Source: Leptospirillum sp. (GTDB taxonomy: Bacteria; Nitrospirota; Leptospirillia; Leptospirillales; Leptospirillaceae). From it: DNA of 64,000 nt. Shown here one piece after another: positions 42,021 through 50,637 of this stretch. The position numbers and the translations under genes were made by a program. The stretch lies in the NCBI GenBank assembly GCA_027315205.1, contig DAHUYM010000002.1, forward strand, positions 1 to 64,000. Direction: 5' to 3'. Every line of letters starts with the position of its first letter. The first letter of the stretch is position 1. The notes beneath the pieces are model-generated. The model was not told where the DNA came from and made no database searches. It saw only the letters and a program-made list of their open reading frames with translations.

Positions 42021-42959
42021 TTGATCGTCCGCTTGGGTATAGAGCGTCTGGCCGCTTTCCGGTCCCTCGATATCGCCTTGTCACCGGGTCTGAATGTCGT
42101 GACGGGGATGAACGCGACCGGAAAGACCCATTTATTGAGAATTCTGCACGCCGGATGTCTCGATCCGGAGGGGAAAGGTTTCGGGCGAACCCTTGTTCAC
42201 CTGTTCGGTTGGGAAGGTCGTCGATTCGACCGCCTGCTTTTTCGGTCGACCGGGGAGCGTGAAAGTGCCGTGGAATACAATTTCCTGGGGGGATCGCTTT
42301 CGATCCGCTTCAAGAAGACGGCCCATTCTTCCGATTCCGCACAGGTGAGTGTCACGGGCCGGCCGGTCGCGGCCGGGGGTTCCCTACTCTTTCCCGGCTC
42401 CCTCCCCGAAGAGCCCGTATCCGGAAGGATGTCCGAACGGACGGATCCTTCTCTCGGTCCTGCGTTTGCGCGTCTCGAAAAGGCGTTGCCGGGCCGGGTC
42501 GTCCGCCGGAACGGGAGGTACCGGATACGCAACACGAAGGGCGAGCTCGAAATCCCTCTTGCCTCGTCCGGGATCCGTCAGCTTGCCATCCTTTCCCTCA
42601 TGATCCGCCTGGGAACGCTGATCCCCGGCACGGTTTTCCTATGGGATGCCCCTGAGGCCGATATCGGTCCCGCGTTCATGGGGGAAGCGGTCGGGGTCCT
42701 CCTGGAGCTGGCGAAAGCCGGAGTCCAGATCGTGGTGGCGACCAGGGACTATGTTTTTCTGAAGGAATGCGATCTCAGGCGGAAGGACGGGGTTTCCCTC
42801 ATGTATCACAGCCTCTTTCGGGACGACAGGGAAGACCGGATACGGGTCTCTTCGTCGGAGGAGCTTTCGTTCCTTTCCCCCAATCCCGCATCGGAAGCGT
42901 TCCGGAGCCTGTTCGACAGGGACGTGGATCGCGCCCTCAAGAGAACCGGTTCCCCGTGA
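42021..42959 (+). CDS. AAA-type (AAA_15/AAA_21-like) ATPase
   Basis: 312 residues from a TTG start preceded by GAGGGAAACG. ABC/SMC-class ATPase: Walker A GMNATGKTHLL near residue 34, a signature-like ASSGIRQLAILSLMIRLG around residue 193 and a Walker B FLWDAPEADIG around residue 222. The residue after the Walker B aspartate, normally the catalytic Glu (DEPEA), is Ala (DAPEA), so hydrolysis may be slow or depend on another residue. No coiled-coil insert of SMC length and no TOPRIM domain. The stop overlaps the next gene as GTGA, so it is coupled to a small nuclease-like protein. Confidence 0.8.
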   Translation: MIVRLGIERLAAFRSLDIALSPGLNVVTGMNATGKTHLLRILHAGCLDPEGKGFGRTLVHLFGWEGRRFDRLLFRSTGERESAVEYNFLGGSLSIRFKKTAHSSDSAQVSVTGRPVAAGGSLLFPGSLPEEPVSGRMSERTDPSLGPAFARLEKALPGRVVRRNGRYRIRNTKGELEIPLASSGIRQLAILSLMIRLGTLIPGTVFLWDAPEADIGPAFMGEAVGVLLELAKAGVQIVVATRDYVFLKECDLRRKDGVSLMYHSLFRDDREDRIRVSSSEELSFLSPNPASEAFRSLFDRDVDRALKRTGSP

Positions 42960-43474
42960 TCGTTCGCGAGGGATCCTTCCTGTTCGATTTTTCGGCGGCC
43001 GTGTCATGGGAGCGTCTGGACGAAATGGGGCGATCGATTCCCCAGGGAATGGCGATGGCGGATTTTTTTGTGGAGGAACGGTCGCGTCTTCTCCTGATCG
43101 AGGTCAAGGATCCGTTCTCGGAAGCCGGACAGAAATCTTCGAAGCGTCAGGAGGTCGAAAACCTGTTCCGTATCGACCGGCTCATTCACCAGTCGCTGGT
43201 CCCGAAAGCCCGGGACAGTTATACCTATCTGCATCTGATGGGAAAGGACACGAAACCCGTCCTCTATATTGTCCTCATCGGGTTCGACAGGATCGGGTTC
43301 GAGCCGGCGTTCGGGGTCGTCATGAAAGACCGGCTCCTCTCGCGTCTTCGACGCGAAGCCCACCGTCCCTGGATCCGGGATTACATCGCCGATTGCCTCG
43401 TCCTCGATCCGGGAAACTGGTCGTGGACGTTCCCGCAGTATCCGCTGGTCCGGCTTCCGGCGGGAGACGGATGA
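42956..43474 (+). CDS. Small PD-(D/E)XK nuclease-like protein
   Basis: 172 residues from a GTG overlapping the ATPase stop. The core MADFFVEERSRLLLIEVKD gives D36, then E49-V-K51, the D-x(n)-ExK spacing of PD-(D/E)XK nucleases, followed by helices (QEVENLFRIDRLIHQSL) and strands (PVLYIVLIGFD). I do not recognise a named family. Together with the upstream ATPase it looks like an ATPase/nuclease module of the kind found in defence systems, but also could act in repair. Nuclease activity is inference from one motif. Confidence 0.6.
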   Translation: MIVREGSFLFDFSAAVSWERLDEMGRSIPQGMAMADFFVEERSRLLLIEVKDPFSEAGQKSSKRQEVENLFRIDRLIHQSLVPKARDSYTYLHLMGKDTKPVLYIVLIGFDRIGFEPAFGVVMKDRLLSRLRREAHRPWIRDYIADCLVLDPGNWSWTFPQYPLVRLPAGDG

Positions 43475-43490
43475 GGAGGATCCCGAAATT

Positions 43491-43499
43491 TGATATAAT
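43491..43499 (+). promoter_or_regulatory. Extended -10 promoter before BI-1 gene
   Basis: TGATATAAT, a TGnTATAAT extended -10 element, lies 173 bases before the BI-1 family start; no good -35 box is seen. It marks a probable internal promoter in the long plus-strand run. Confidence 0.5.
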
Positions 43500-43671
43500 G
43501 GTTTTCATAAGGAAGGACGGTCGTTCCCTCCGAACTTCTGGGGGCAACCCGGGTGCCGGAGATGCGGAGCCCGGAAAGCAGGAAGGTTCGCTTTCCGGGA
43601 ATTTTTTTCCCGTTCCTGACGGACACCCCGGGGGAATCCGTCCGACAACCCAATATCACAAGGAGTCCGGC

Positions 43672-44373
43672 ATGTTTGGAAATTCCGATCGTTCCCCGTA
43701 TTCCGGGAATGTCGTCGACAGTTTGCCCGGCGCGTCTTCGCTGGGGCAGTTTATGGTCAAGGTCTACGGTCTTCTGGGCGTTTCGCTCCTGATTTCGGCC
43801 GGCGCCGCCGTCTGGGGCATGGGACCGGGGCTCCGCATTTTTGGGGGCCATCCGATCCTGACGGCGATCGCGATGTTCGGGACACTGTTCGCTCTCATGG
43901 GGGTGCAGCGCATCCCGGTGGTGAACATTCTCGTCATGTTCTTTTTTGCCGGCCTTATGGGGGCGTCCCTCGGTCCCATGCTCGTCGGGGCGCTGAGCCT
44001 TCGGGGCGGAACCACGATGGTCGCGGACAGCCTTCTGCTTACGACGGCCATCTTTTTCTCCCTGTCCCTGTACGCGCTCGTTTCCCGGAAGAGTTTTTCC
44101 TTCCTGGGCAGTTTCCTCTTCACAGGGCTTATATTGGTGGTGATCCTGTCAGTGGTCCAGATTTTCTGGCATCCCCTGTTTCTTCAGGCGGTCGTTGCCG
44201 GGGCCGGAGCACTGGTGTTTTCGGGACTTATCCTGTTCGACACGGCACGGATCCTTCAGTCACAGGAAGGGGAAATTACGCCCGTAATGGCGGTCGTAAC
44301 CCTGTACCTCGATGTCCTGAACCTCTTCGTTTCGCTCTTGAGGTTATTCGAACTGTTCCGGGGAGAGGAATAA
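43672..44373 (+). CDS. BAX inhibitor-1 / YccA-family membrane protein
   Basis: 233 residues, seven predicted membrane helices (VYGLLGVSLLISAGAAVWGM, AIAMFGTLFALMG, VNILVMFFFAGLMGASLG, and more). The C-terminal GLILFDTARILQSQEG and VTLYLDVLNLFVSLLRLFE are BI-1 family marks; two Asp in these helices form the pH/calcium-sensing pair in known members. AAGGAG precedes ATG 43672. E. coli YccA modulates FtsH; a similar role here is only by family. The frame is open upstream to 43006 without family character. Confidence 0.92.
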   Translation: MFGNSDRSPYSGNVVDSLPGASSLGQFMVKVYGLLGVSLLISAGAAVWGMGPGLRIFGGHPILTAIAMFGTLFALMGVQRIPVVNILVMFFFAGLMGASLGPMLVGALSLRGGTTMVADSLLLTTAIFFSLSLYALVSRKSFSFLGSFLFTGLILVVILSVVQIFWHPLFLQAVVAGAGALVFSGLILFDTARILQSQEGEITPVMAVVTLYLDVLNLFVSLLRLFELFRGEE

Positions 44374-44409
44374 CCCTCTCCCTCAATGTGATCTCCGGAA
44401 GGGTCCTTC

Positions 44410-45345
44410 ATGCTTAAAGAATCCCAGTGGATTTGGATGGACGGGGCGATGGTCCCATGGAAAGAGGCCAACGTCCACGTTCTCACCCATTCGCTTCACT
44501 ATGCCATGGCCGTCTTCGAAGGCGTCCGGGCGTACGACGGACCCCATGGCACCCAGGTATTCCGTCTCAAGGAACACATCGAAAGACTCGTCAATTCGGG
44601 AAAAATCATGCATATGGCGAGCCCTTTCCCGGCCGCTGAGCTGATACACGCCACGACCGAAGTTGTCCGTAAGAACGGTCTGTCCTCCTGCTATATCCGT
44701 CCCCTCATGTATGTCGGATACGGGGACATGGGAATTTATGCCCGCCAAAATCCGATCCGCGTGGCGATCGCCGCATGGGAATGGGGCACGTACCTGGGAG
44801 AGGAAGGTCTGGCCCAGGGCATCCGTGCCAAGGTCAGTTCCTACCAGAGGTTCGGCGTCAACGCCTTCCTGAACCGTGCCAAGGTGTCGGCGCACTATGT
44901 GAACTCCCAACTGGCCAAATGGGAAGTCAAGATGGCGGGATACGACGAGGCCATCCTCCTGGACCAAGAAGGATTCGTTGCCGAAGGTCCCGGTGAAAAT
45001 ATCTTCATCGTGTCCGACGGGGTCTTGCGGACACCCGTCCTGAAGACCGTCCTCGACGGGATTACCCGGGATTCCGTGATGAACCTGGCGAGGGAGGAGG
45101 GCATCCCGGTCTCGGAAGAGCTACTGACACGCGACGATCTCTACCTGGCCGACGAGGCGTTCTTTACGGGCACGGCGGCGGAGATCACTCCCATTCGGGA
45201 GGTCGACGAGCGGACGATCGGTTCCGGGAAACCCGGGCCGGTTACCCTGAAACTCCAGAGACTCTTTTTCGACATTGCCCGGGGCCTTTCTCCGGCCCAC
45301 CCGGAGTGGCGCCATCCGGTCGTTGTGACCGGTCACGCAAGGTAG
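44410..45345 (+). CDS. ilvE: Branched-chain amino acid aminotransferase
   Basis: 311 residues, class IV PLP-dependent transaminase for Leu, Ile and Val. Seen: WIWMDGAMVPWKEANVHVL, HYAMAVFEGVRAY, the PLP lysine in FLNRAKVSAHYVNSQ, GYDEAILLD, EGPGENIFIV and the cofactor-site FFTGTAAEITPI. The pattern fits IlvE rather than D-amino acid transaminase. GAAGGGTCCTTC lies upstream of the ATG. It precedes polA by seven bases. Confidence 0.94.
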   Translation: MLKESQWIWMDGAMVPWKEANVHVLTHSLHYAMAVFEGVRAYDGPHGTQVFRLKEHIERLVNSGKIMHMASPFPAAELIHATTEVVRKNGLSSCYIRPLMYVGYGDMGIYARQNPIRVAIAAWEWGTYLGEEGLAQGIRAKVSSYQRFGVNAFLNRAKVSAHYVNSQLAKWEVKMAGYDEAILLDQEGFVAEGPGENIFIVSDGVLRTPVLKTVLDGITRDSVMNLAREEGIPVSEELLTRDDLYLADEAFFTGTAAEITPIREVDERTIGSGKPGPVTLKLQRLFFDIARGLSPAHPEWRHPVVVTGHAR

Positions 45346-45352
45346 GGGGTCG

Positions 45353-47959
45353 GTGGCCGCACAAACCCGGAAAACCGGGGGAGGGACCTCCCCTCCCCAA
45401 TGGGCCCGGGAGCTGCCTGAAAGAACCCTTTTTCTCCTGGACGGTTTCAACTATATTTTTCGTGCTTACCACAGCGGCGTTTCCTTTGTGACCCGTTCGG
45501 GCGTTCCGACAGGGACGTTCACCGTCTTCGGGAACATGCTCCTTTTGCTCCTCAAGGATTTTCGGCCGGAGTACCTCTCGATCGTTTTCGAAAGCCGTAC
45601 GGGCAACGTGCGCACCGAGATCCTCCCCGAGCTCAAGGCGAACCGTCCCGAACCCCCTCCCGATTTCAGCGTCCAGATTCCGTACATCGAGCGGTTGATC
45701 CATGGAATGGGGATTCCTCTCCTGTCGACCGAAGGCTACGAAGCGGACGACACGATCGCATCCCTGGCGGTTCAATGGCTGAAAGAAGGGGACAGGCTTC
45801 ATGTCCCGAGCCATGTTCTCGTGATGTCGGGCGACAAGGATCTTCTGACCCTCGTTTCCGATCGCCTCTGGGTGTTCGACCCGATGAACCGGAAGATTAT
45901 CCGTGCCGACGAGGTCCGGGAAAAATGGGGTGTCGATCCGGTTCGGATTCCCGATCTGTTGGCCATTATGGGGGACGCTTCGGACAATATCCCGGGAGTC
46001 CCGGGAATCGGTCCGAAAACGGCGGCGAAGATCCTGGAGGGAAATCGGACGGCCGAAGACGTTCTTGATCACCTCTCCGACGTGACGCCCGATCGCATCC
46101 GGAACCTCCTCGAACAGCATCGGGAGACGATTCTGAGAAACAAAAAGGTGACGATCCTTCACATGGATCTTTCCCATCCCGGCGACGGGGAGGCCTTGAA
46201 GCTCGCCTCTCCCGACATGGATGTCCTGAAAACCCTTCTCGAAGAGATGGAAGCGCCGAATCTCCTTTCGCGCGTCCAGCGATGGGCGACCGAGGGGGAT
46301 CTCCGGAAGCAGGGAAGCCTGTTCGATGCGGCCCAGGCTCCTGTATCGACGGAAGCCGTCTCGTTGCCCGCGGAATTTCCGGTGAGGGGAATCGACTATG
46401 TTCCCGGGGAAGGGTTTTGGCGCCACGAAGGGGAACGAATCCATTTCATCCCTGCCGGCGACAGGCAATCCGTTCGGGAATGGATATCGGACTGGGCACG
46501 TCATCCCGAAGCGATTTGGACCTTCGACCAGGCAACCCTTTTTCGGGATTTTCCCGAATGGGGAGATGCCGAATTCACGATCGTTTTTGACGCCGTTCTC
46601 GCGGCCTATCTCGTGAATCCGGGACACCGGTCCTATACGCTGGAGGATTCCGCTTCCCGGTTCTTCATGGACCTTCCCGGAAGCCGCGAACAGTCGGTAC
46701 GCATCGTTCTCGGGCGTCTCGTCCATGAAATCGGGGAAGCCGGGCTGGACGTTCTCCTGAAAGAGGTCGAGATACCCCTGGGCCGGGTCCTCTTCCGGAT
46801 GGAAAGGGAAGGCGTCCGGATCGACTCCGAAGCCCTGGGACGGGCGAGGGCGGATATCGAAAAGAGGATCGACGGACTCGAGAAGACCATCTACGAGCTT
46901 GCCGGAGAGACGTTCACCATTCTTTCCCCAAAGCAGGTCGGGGAGATTCTTTACGGGAAACTGAATCTCCCGACGGCGCGCAAGGGGAAAACCGGTTATT
47001 CGACGGATGAGGAATCCCTGGCCGGGCTTTCTTCTCTCCATCCACTCCCGGAAAGGATTCTCGAATACCGGCAGATGAAGAAATTCCTGTCGACCTATGT
47101 CGAACCGATCGAAAAGGGACGTGACGGAATCGGCCGTCTGCACGGGCAGTTCAACCAGACCGTCGCGGCAACGGGACGCCTTTCCTCGTCGAACCCGAAC
47201 CTCCAGAATATCCCTACCCGGAGCGAAGTGGGAAAGGAGATCCGGCGGTGCTTTATTGCAAAAGACGGGTGGGTCCTGCTTTCTGCGGACTATTCCCAGA
47301 TCGAGCTCCGGCTCCTGGCCCATTTCACTCAGGATCCCGAGCTTTTGGGCGCCTTCGCCCGGGATGAAGACATACATGCCCGAACGGCCCGGCTCCTGTT
47401 CGGAGACCCGGTGACCCCCGAAACCCGGCGCAAGGCCAAGACGATCAATTTCGGCGTCCTCTACGGAATGTCCTCATTCAGGCTCGCCCAGGACCTGGGC
47501 GTCGCTCCCGGCGAAGCCCGGTCGTTCATCGACCGCTATTTCGGGGCCTTTGCGAAGGTCGGTCCCTTTTTCGAATCGATCGTCGAAAAGGCCCGCATAA
47601 CCGGGGAGGTTCGGACGATTCTCGGTCGCCTCAGAAAGATCCCCGAACTGAAGGCTCCCGACCGGAAGAACCGTGAATACGGGGAGAGAATGGCCGTGAA
47701 CACCGTTCTACAGGGATCGGCGGCCGACCTGATCAAGAAATCGATGGTGGACGTCGCCCGCGAAATTGAAGCGAACCGACATCCTGATCGTCTTCTGATC
47801 CAGGTTCATGACGAACTGCTTTTCGAGATTCCCGAAAACCGGTCCGAAGAAGCCGGAAGCAAGATTCGGGCGATGATGGAAAACGCCCTGCCTCTCGCCG
47901 TTCCGGTCGTTGTGCAGGTCGGCCGGGGCAGGAATTGGGTGGAGGCTCATCCCGGCTAG
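45353..47959 (+). CDS. polA: DNA polymerase I, proofreading domain degenerate
   Basis: 868 residues from GTG 45353. N-terminal 5' nuclease (GYEADDTIASLA, VMSGDKDLLTLVSD, GDASDNIPGVPGIGPKTAAKIL) and C-terminal polymerase (motif A LLSADYSQIELRLL, motif B RRKAKTINFGVLYGMS, motif C LIQVHDELLFEI) are complete. The 3'-5' exonuclease region (about residues 330-450) lacks the DxE of Exo I, and the later WTFDQATLF and VFDAVLAAYL keep only traces of Exo II. So this is a Taq-like PolI without proofreading. It fills gaps in repair and removes RNA primers. Confidence 0.95.
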   Translation: MAAQTRKTGGGTSPPQWARELPERTLFLLDGFNYIFRAYHSGVSFVTRSGVPTGTFTVFGNMLLLLLKDFRPEYLSIVFESRTGNVRTEILPELKANRPEPPPDFSVQIPYIERLIHGMGIPLLSTEGYEADDTIASLAVQWLKEGDRLHVPSHVLVMSGDKDLLTLVSDRLWVFDPMNRKIIRADEVREKWGVDPVRIPDLLAIMGDASDNIPGVPGIGPKTAAKILEGNRTAEDVLDHLSDVTPDRIRNLLEQHRETILRNKKVTILHMDLSHPGDGEALKLASPDMDVLKTLLEEMEAPNLLSRVQRWATEGDLRKQGSLFDAAQAPVSTEAVSLPAEFPVRGIDYVPGEGFWRHEGERIHFIPAGDRQSVREWISDWARHPEAIWTFDQATLFRDFPEWGDAEFTIVFDAVLAAYLVNPGHRSYTLEDSASRFFMDLPGSREQSVRIVLGRLVHEIGEAGLDVLLKEVEIPLGRVLFRMEREGVRIDSEALGRARADIEKRIDGLEKTIYELAGETFTILSPKQVGEILYGKLNLPTARKGKTGYSTDEESLAGLSSLHPLPERILEYRQMKKFLSTYVEPIEKGRDGIGRLHGQFNQTVAATGRLSSSNPNLQNIPTRSEVGKEIRRCFIAKDGWVLLSADYSQIELRLLAHFTQDPELLGAFARDEDIHARTARLLFGDPVTPETRRKAKTINFGVLYGMSSFRLAQDLGVAPGEARSFIDRYFGAFAKVGPFFESIVEKARITGEVRTILGRLRKIPELKAPDRKNREYGERMAVNTVLQGSAADLIKKSMVDVAREIEANRHPDRLLIQVHDELLFEIPENRSEEAGSKIRAMMENALPLAVPVVVQVGRGRNWVEAHPG

Positions 47960-47994
47960 GCCGGAGATGACGCTCCAAGGAGGCAGAAAGCACG

Positions 47995-48684
47995 ATGGAA
48001 ATCCAGGGATCTGCCGATCGGCATGCTCTTTTGGAAGGCATGAATATGCCGATGTTGGGATTAGGCCTGGGGACGGCGTTTGTCGCAGTCATCCTGGCGG
48101 CGGCGGGGACGGCCATCATTCTCCGGAAATACCGGGGAACGCCTTTCGAGGCGAATATCCGAAAGTGGGCACGGATCGGCTGGATCGGCTTCATCCTCTA
48201 TCTGGCAGCGTACATCGGTTTCTTCGTGCACAGGAGTTCGCCCGAAAAAGTCCCCTACCCCTTTGCGGCCGGGGACAGCCTTATCGCGAAGGGTGATTAC
48301 AACGGGGCGATCCGCGCGTACGAGGGTATCGTGAAAAAATACCCCAACATGGCTCTCGCCCATTTCAAGCTGGGAATGGCCCTGCGGATGGTCAAGGCGA
48401 TCGCACCGTCCATCAAGGAACTCAAGGAGGCGATCAAAGAGGACCCGGAACAGGCCGAGCCCTATTTCGCCCTGGGTTCCATCATCTGGACCCAGGGAAC
48501 ATCGGAAGACGCCATGCCTTACTTCAAGAAAGGCCTCGAACTCGATCCCGCGAACCGCCAACGGGATTTTTTCCTGAAGATCATTCATAGGGGGGACTTG
48601 GAGAAGAAGGGTGTGCTCAAGCCTGGTTCGACCGGACGTCCGATGCTTTCCCCTCCGGCTCCCTCGGGAAAGGAAACCCCATGA
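47995..48684 (+). CDS. Membrane-anchored TPR protein
   Basis: 229 residues. A first membrane helix (LGLGTAFVAVILAAAGTAII) and a second (IGWIGFILYLAAYIGFFVH) are followed by three tetratricopeptide repeats: GDSLIAKGDYNGAIRAYEGI, AHFKLGMALRMVKAIAPSIK and PYFALGSIIWTQGTSEDAM. The tail is Pro/Ser-rich. TPRs mediate protein contacts; the partner is unknown. ATG follows AAGGAGG. The stop overlaps the next membrane gene as ATGA. Confidence 0.75.
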   Translation: MEIQGSADRHALLEGMNMPMLGLGLGTAFVAVILAAAGTAIILRKYRGTPFEANIRKWARIGWIGFILYLAAYIGFFVHRSSPEKVPYPFAAGDSLIAKGDYNGAIRAYEGIVKKYPNMALAHFKLGMALRMVKAIAPSIKELKEAIKEDPEQAEPYFALGSIIWTQGTSEDAMPYFKKGLELDPANRQRDFFLKIIHRGDLEKKGVLKPGSTGRPMLSPPAPSGKETP

Positions 48685-49142
48685 TTCTTCCTTTCCGGAC
48701 GAGGCTTACGATCCTGATCGTTACTATACCGGGACTCCTGGACATGTACTGGATCTTCGAACGGTTCCTGGCACTTCCGGTCGGTCTCAGGCATCCCCTG
48801 CACGTGGCTCTCGAATCGGTCCTTCTGGTCGTTTTCCTGGGGCTCATCATGTGGAGCCTGGTCGCGAGGCGTCTGACACTCAAGAGTACGATGGGACTTC
48901 TTTCGGTGGCCATTTCCATGGCGATCATGGGATTCTTGCGCCTTTCCCTGATTGTCTGGTCCCCGTTGTCGGACCCCCTTCTGAAACCCCATCTCTTCGA
49001 AGTCGGGGGGCTGATTACGGGAGCCCTGATTCTGGGGATTGAAGCCGAGTCGGGTCGACGATATTTTGTACGCATGGGACAAAAGGAAAACGAACGGTCT
49101 CTTTCACGGGCGGGTTCGACCGGACCGGGCGGCCGACATTGA
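48681..49142 (+). CDS. Hypothetical membrane protein
   Basis: 153 residues with four predicted membrane helices (LTILIVTIPGLLDMYWIF, ESVLLVVFLGLIMWSL, MGLLSVAISMAIMGFLRL, FEVGGLITGALILG) and a polar basic tail. No family recognised. It is coupled to the TPR gene upstream (ATGA) and to coaE downstream (TTGA). Confidence 0.65.
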   Translation: MILPFRTRLTILIVTIPGLLDMYWIFERFLALPVGLRHPLHVALESVLLVVFLGLIMWSLVARRLTLKSTMGLLSVAISMAIMGFLRLSLIVWSPLSDPLLKPHLFEVGGLITGALILGIEAESGRRYFVRMGQKENERSLSRAGSTGPGGRH

Positions 49143-49747
49143 TCCTCATCGGGATCACCGGTGGAATCGCTTCGGGAAAATCCCATGTTTCCCGGTATTT
49201 CGAGCGTGCGGGAGTTCCGGTGATCCATGCCGATCAGCTGGCCAGAGAAGCCGTTCGGGAAGGAACCGCCGGATGGTCTGCCGTGCGGGACAGATTCCCC
49301 GATGCGTTCGGTCCCGACGGGACGCTCGATCGATCCTGCCTGGCCCGACGCGTTTTTGCTTCGGAAGCCGAGAGGAAGGAACTCGAAGCCATTCTGCATC
49401 CCCGCATCCGGGATCTCTTCCGGGAGCGGGTCCGTTCCTTCGAGGGGAGAGCCGAGATTCTCGTGTACGAGGTTCCCCTTTTGTTTGAAACCGGACTGGA
49501 CCGCGAGGTGGATTACACGGTTTCCGTGGATGTTCCCGTCCCGGTCCAGCGCGAACGCCTGAAAGCCCGGAACGGTCTTGATGCCGCAGAAATCGACCGG
49601 CGGCTGGCTTCGCAGCTTCCCCGGGACGAACGAAACCGGAGGGCCGATCGCGTGGTTTCGGGCGAGCTCCCCGATTCCGAGCTTTCGGACACGGTCCGAA
49701 GTATTCTCGAAGACGCGAAAACGCGTCAGCGAAGGAGGGAATCATGA
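49139..49747 (+). CDS. coaE: Dephospho-CoA kinase
   Basis: 202 residues, last step of coenzyme A synthesis. P-loop GITGGIASGKS at the N-terminus, VIHADQLAREAV, ILHPRIRDLFRERV, VPLLFETGLDREVDYTVSVD and RLASQLPRDE follow, all typical of CoaE. Start TTG 49139 overlaps the stop of the membrane gene (TTGA). The stop overlaps galU by ATGA. Confidence 0.94.
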   Translation: MILIGITGGIASGKSHVSRYFERAGVPVIHADQLAREAVREGTAGWSAVRDRFPDAFGPDGTLDRSCLARRVFASEAERKELEAILHPRIRDLFRERVRSFEGRAEILVYEVPLLFETGLDREVDYTVSVDVPVPVQRERLKARNGLDAAEIDRRLASQLPRDERNRRADRVVSGELPDSELSDTVRSILEDAKTRQRRRES

Positions 49748-50637
49748 CAAGGTCGGTCAATAAGGCAATATTCCCCCTGGCAGGACACGGAACGCGGTTT
49801 CTTCCGATGACCAAGGCGTCGCCCAAGGAAATGCTGCCCCTCGTGGACAAGCCTGTCGTCCAGTATGTGGTCGAGGAAGCCGTCGCATCCGGCATCCAGG
49901 AAATCATCATGATCACAGGTCGCGGAAAACGGGCTATCGAGGACCATTTCGACATTTCCTACGAACTGGAAGACGTTCTCGAGAAAAAAGGGAAGTACGA
50001 GCTCCTTGAAGAGATCCGCAAGATCTCCTACCTGGCCGAGATCGTCTATACCCGTCAAAAGGAGTCGCTAGGACTCGGTCATGCAGTGCTGTGCGGCCGC
50101 CAGTTCATAGGGGACGAACCGTTCGCCGTCGCCCTTGGCGATGAGATCATCGATGGGCCGGAAGCGGCCTTGGCCCAGCTGGTCGGGGTCTACCTAAGGC
50201 TGAACGGACCGGTGATCGGTGTCCAGCGGGTTCCGCCGGAAGAGGTCTCCCACTACGGCATCGCGGCAGGGAAGGAAATCGGTGAAGGTCTGATCGAGAT
50301 CGAAACCCTGGTCGAGAAGCCGACCCCTGAAGAGGCCCCTTCAAATCTTGCTGTCATCGGAAGATATATTCTGACCCCCGATATATTCTCTATCCTCGAG
50401 CAACAGAAACCCGGGGTCGGAGGGGAAATCCAATTGACCGACGCGCTCAGGACGCTGGCCGGTCAACGTCCGGTCTATGCCTATGAAATCCGGGGAGCCC
50501 GATACGATACGGGAGACAAGCTCGGTTTTCTGAAAGCCACCGTACAGTTCGGACTCAAGAATCCCGAACTGGGCGAGAGCTTTCGAAAATTTCTCCGGAG
50601 TCTTTTCCCGGGCGATCCCGAAACGGGGGGTCGATGA
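49744..50637 (+). CDS. galU: UTP-glucose-1-phosphate uridylyltransferase
   Basis: 297 residues. GalU makes UDP-glucose for LPS and exopolysaccharides. The nucleotide-binding AIFPLAGHGTRFLPMTKASP, KEMLPLVDKPVVQYVVEEA and LGDEIIDGPEAAL are seen, with the acceptor-site VEKPTPEEAPSNLAVIGRYI and KLGFLKATVQFGLK. It overlaps coaE upstream and lon downstream by ATGA, so UDP-glucose synthesis is translated together with CoA and protease genes. Confidence 0.95.
   Translation: MTRSVNKAIFPLAGHGTRFLPMTKASPKEMLPLVDKPVVQYVVEEAVASGIQEIIMITGRGKRAIEDHFDISYELEDVLEKKGKYELLEEIRKISYLAEIVYTRQKESLGLGHAVLCGRQFIGDEPFAVALGDEIIDGPEAALAQLVGVYLRLNGPVIGVQRVPPEEVSHYGIAAGKEIGEGLIEIETLVEKPTPEEAPSNLAVIGRYILTPDIFSILEQQKPGVGGEIQLTDALRTLAGQRPVYAYEIRGARYDTGDKLGFLKATVQFGLKNPELGESFRKFLRSLFPGDPETGGR

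Noticed and set aside
45242-47377. Long open frame (about 710 codons) on the minus strand opposite polA
   Set aside because: It is a mirror of the polA coding bias in a high-GC genome; it has no domain and no ribosome site, while polA has every family motif.
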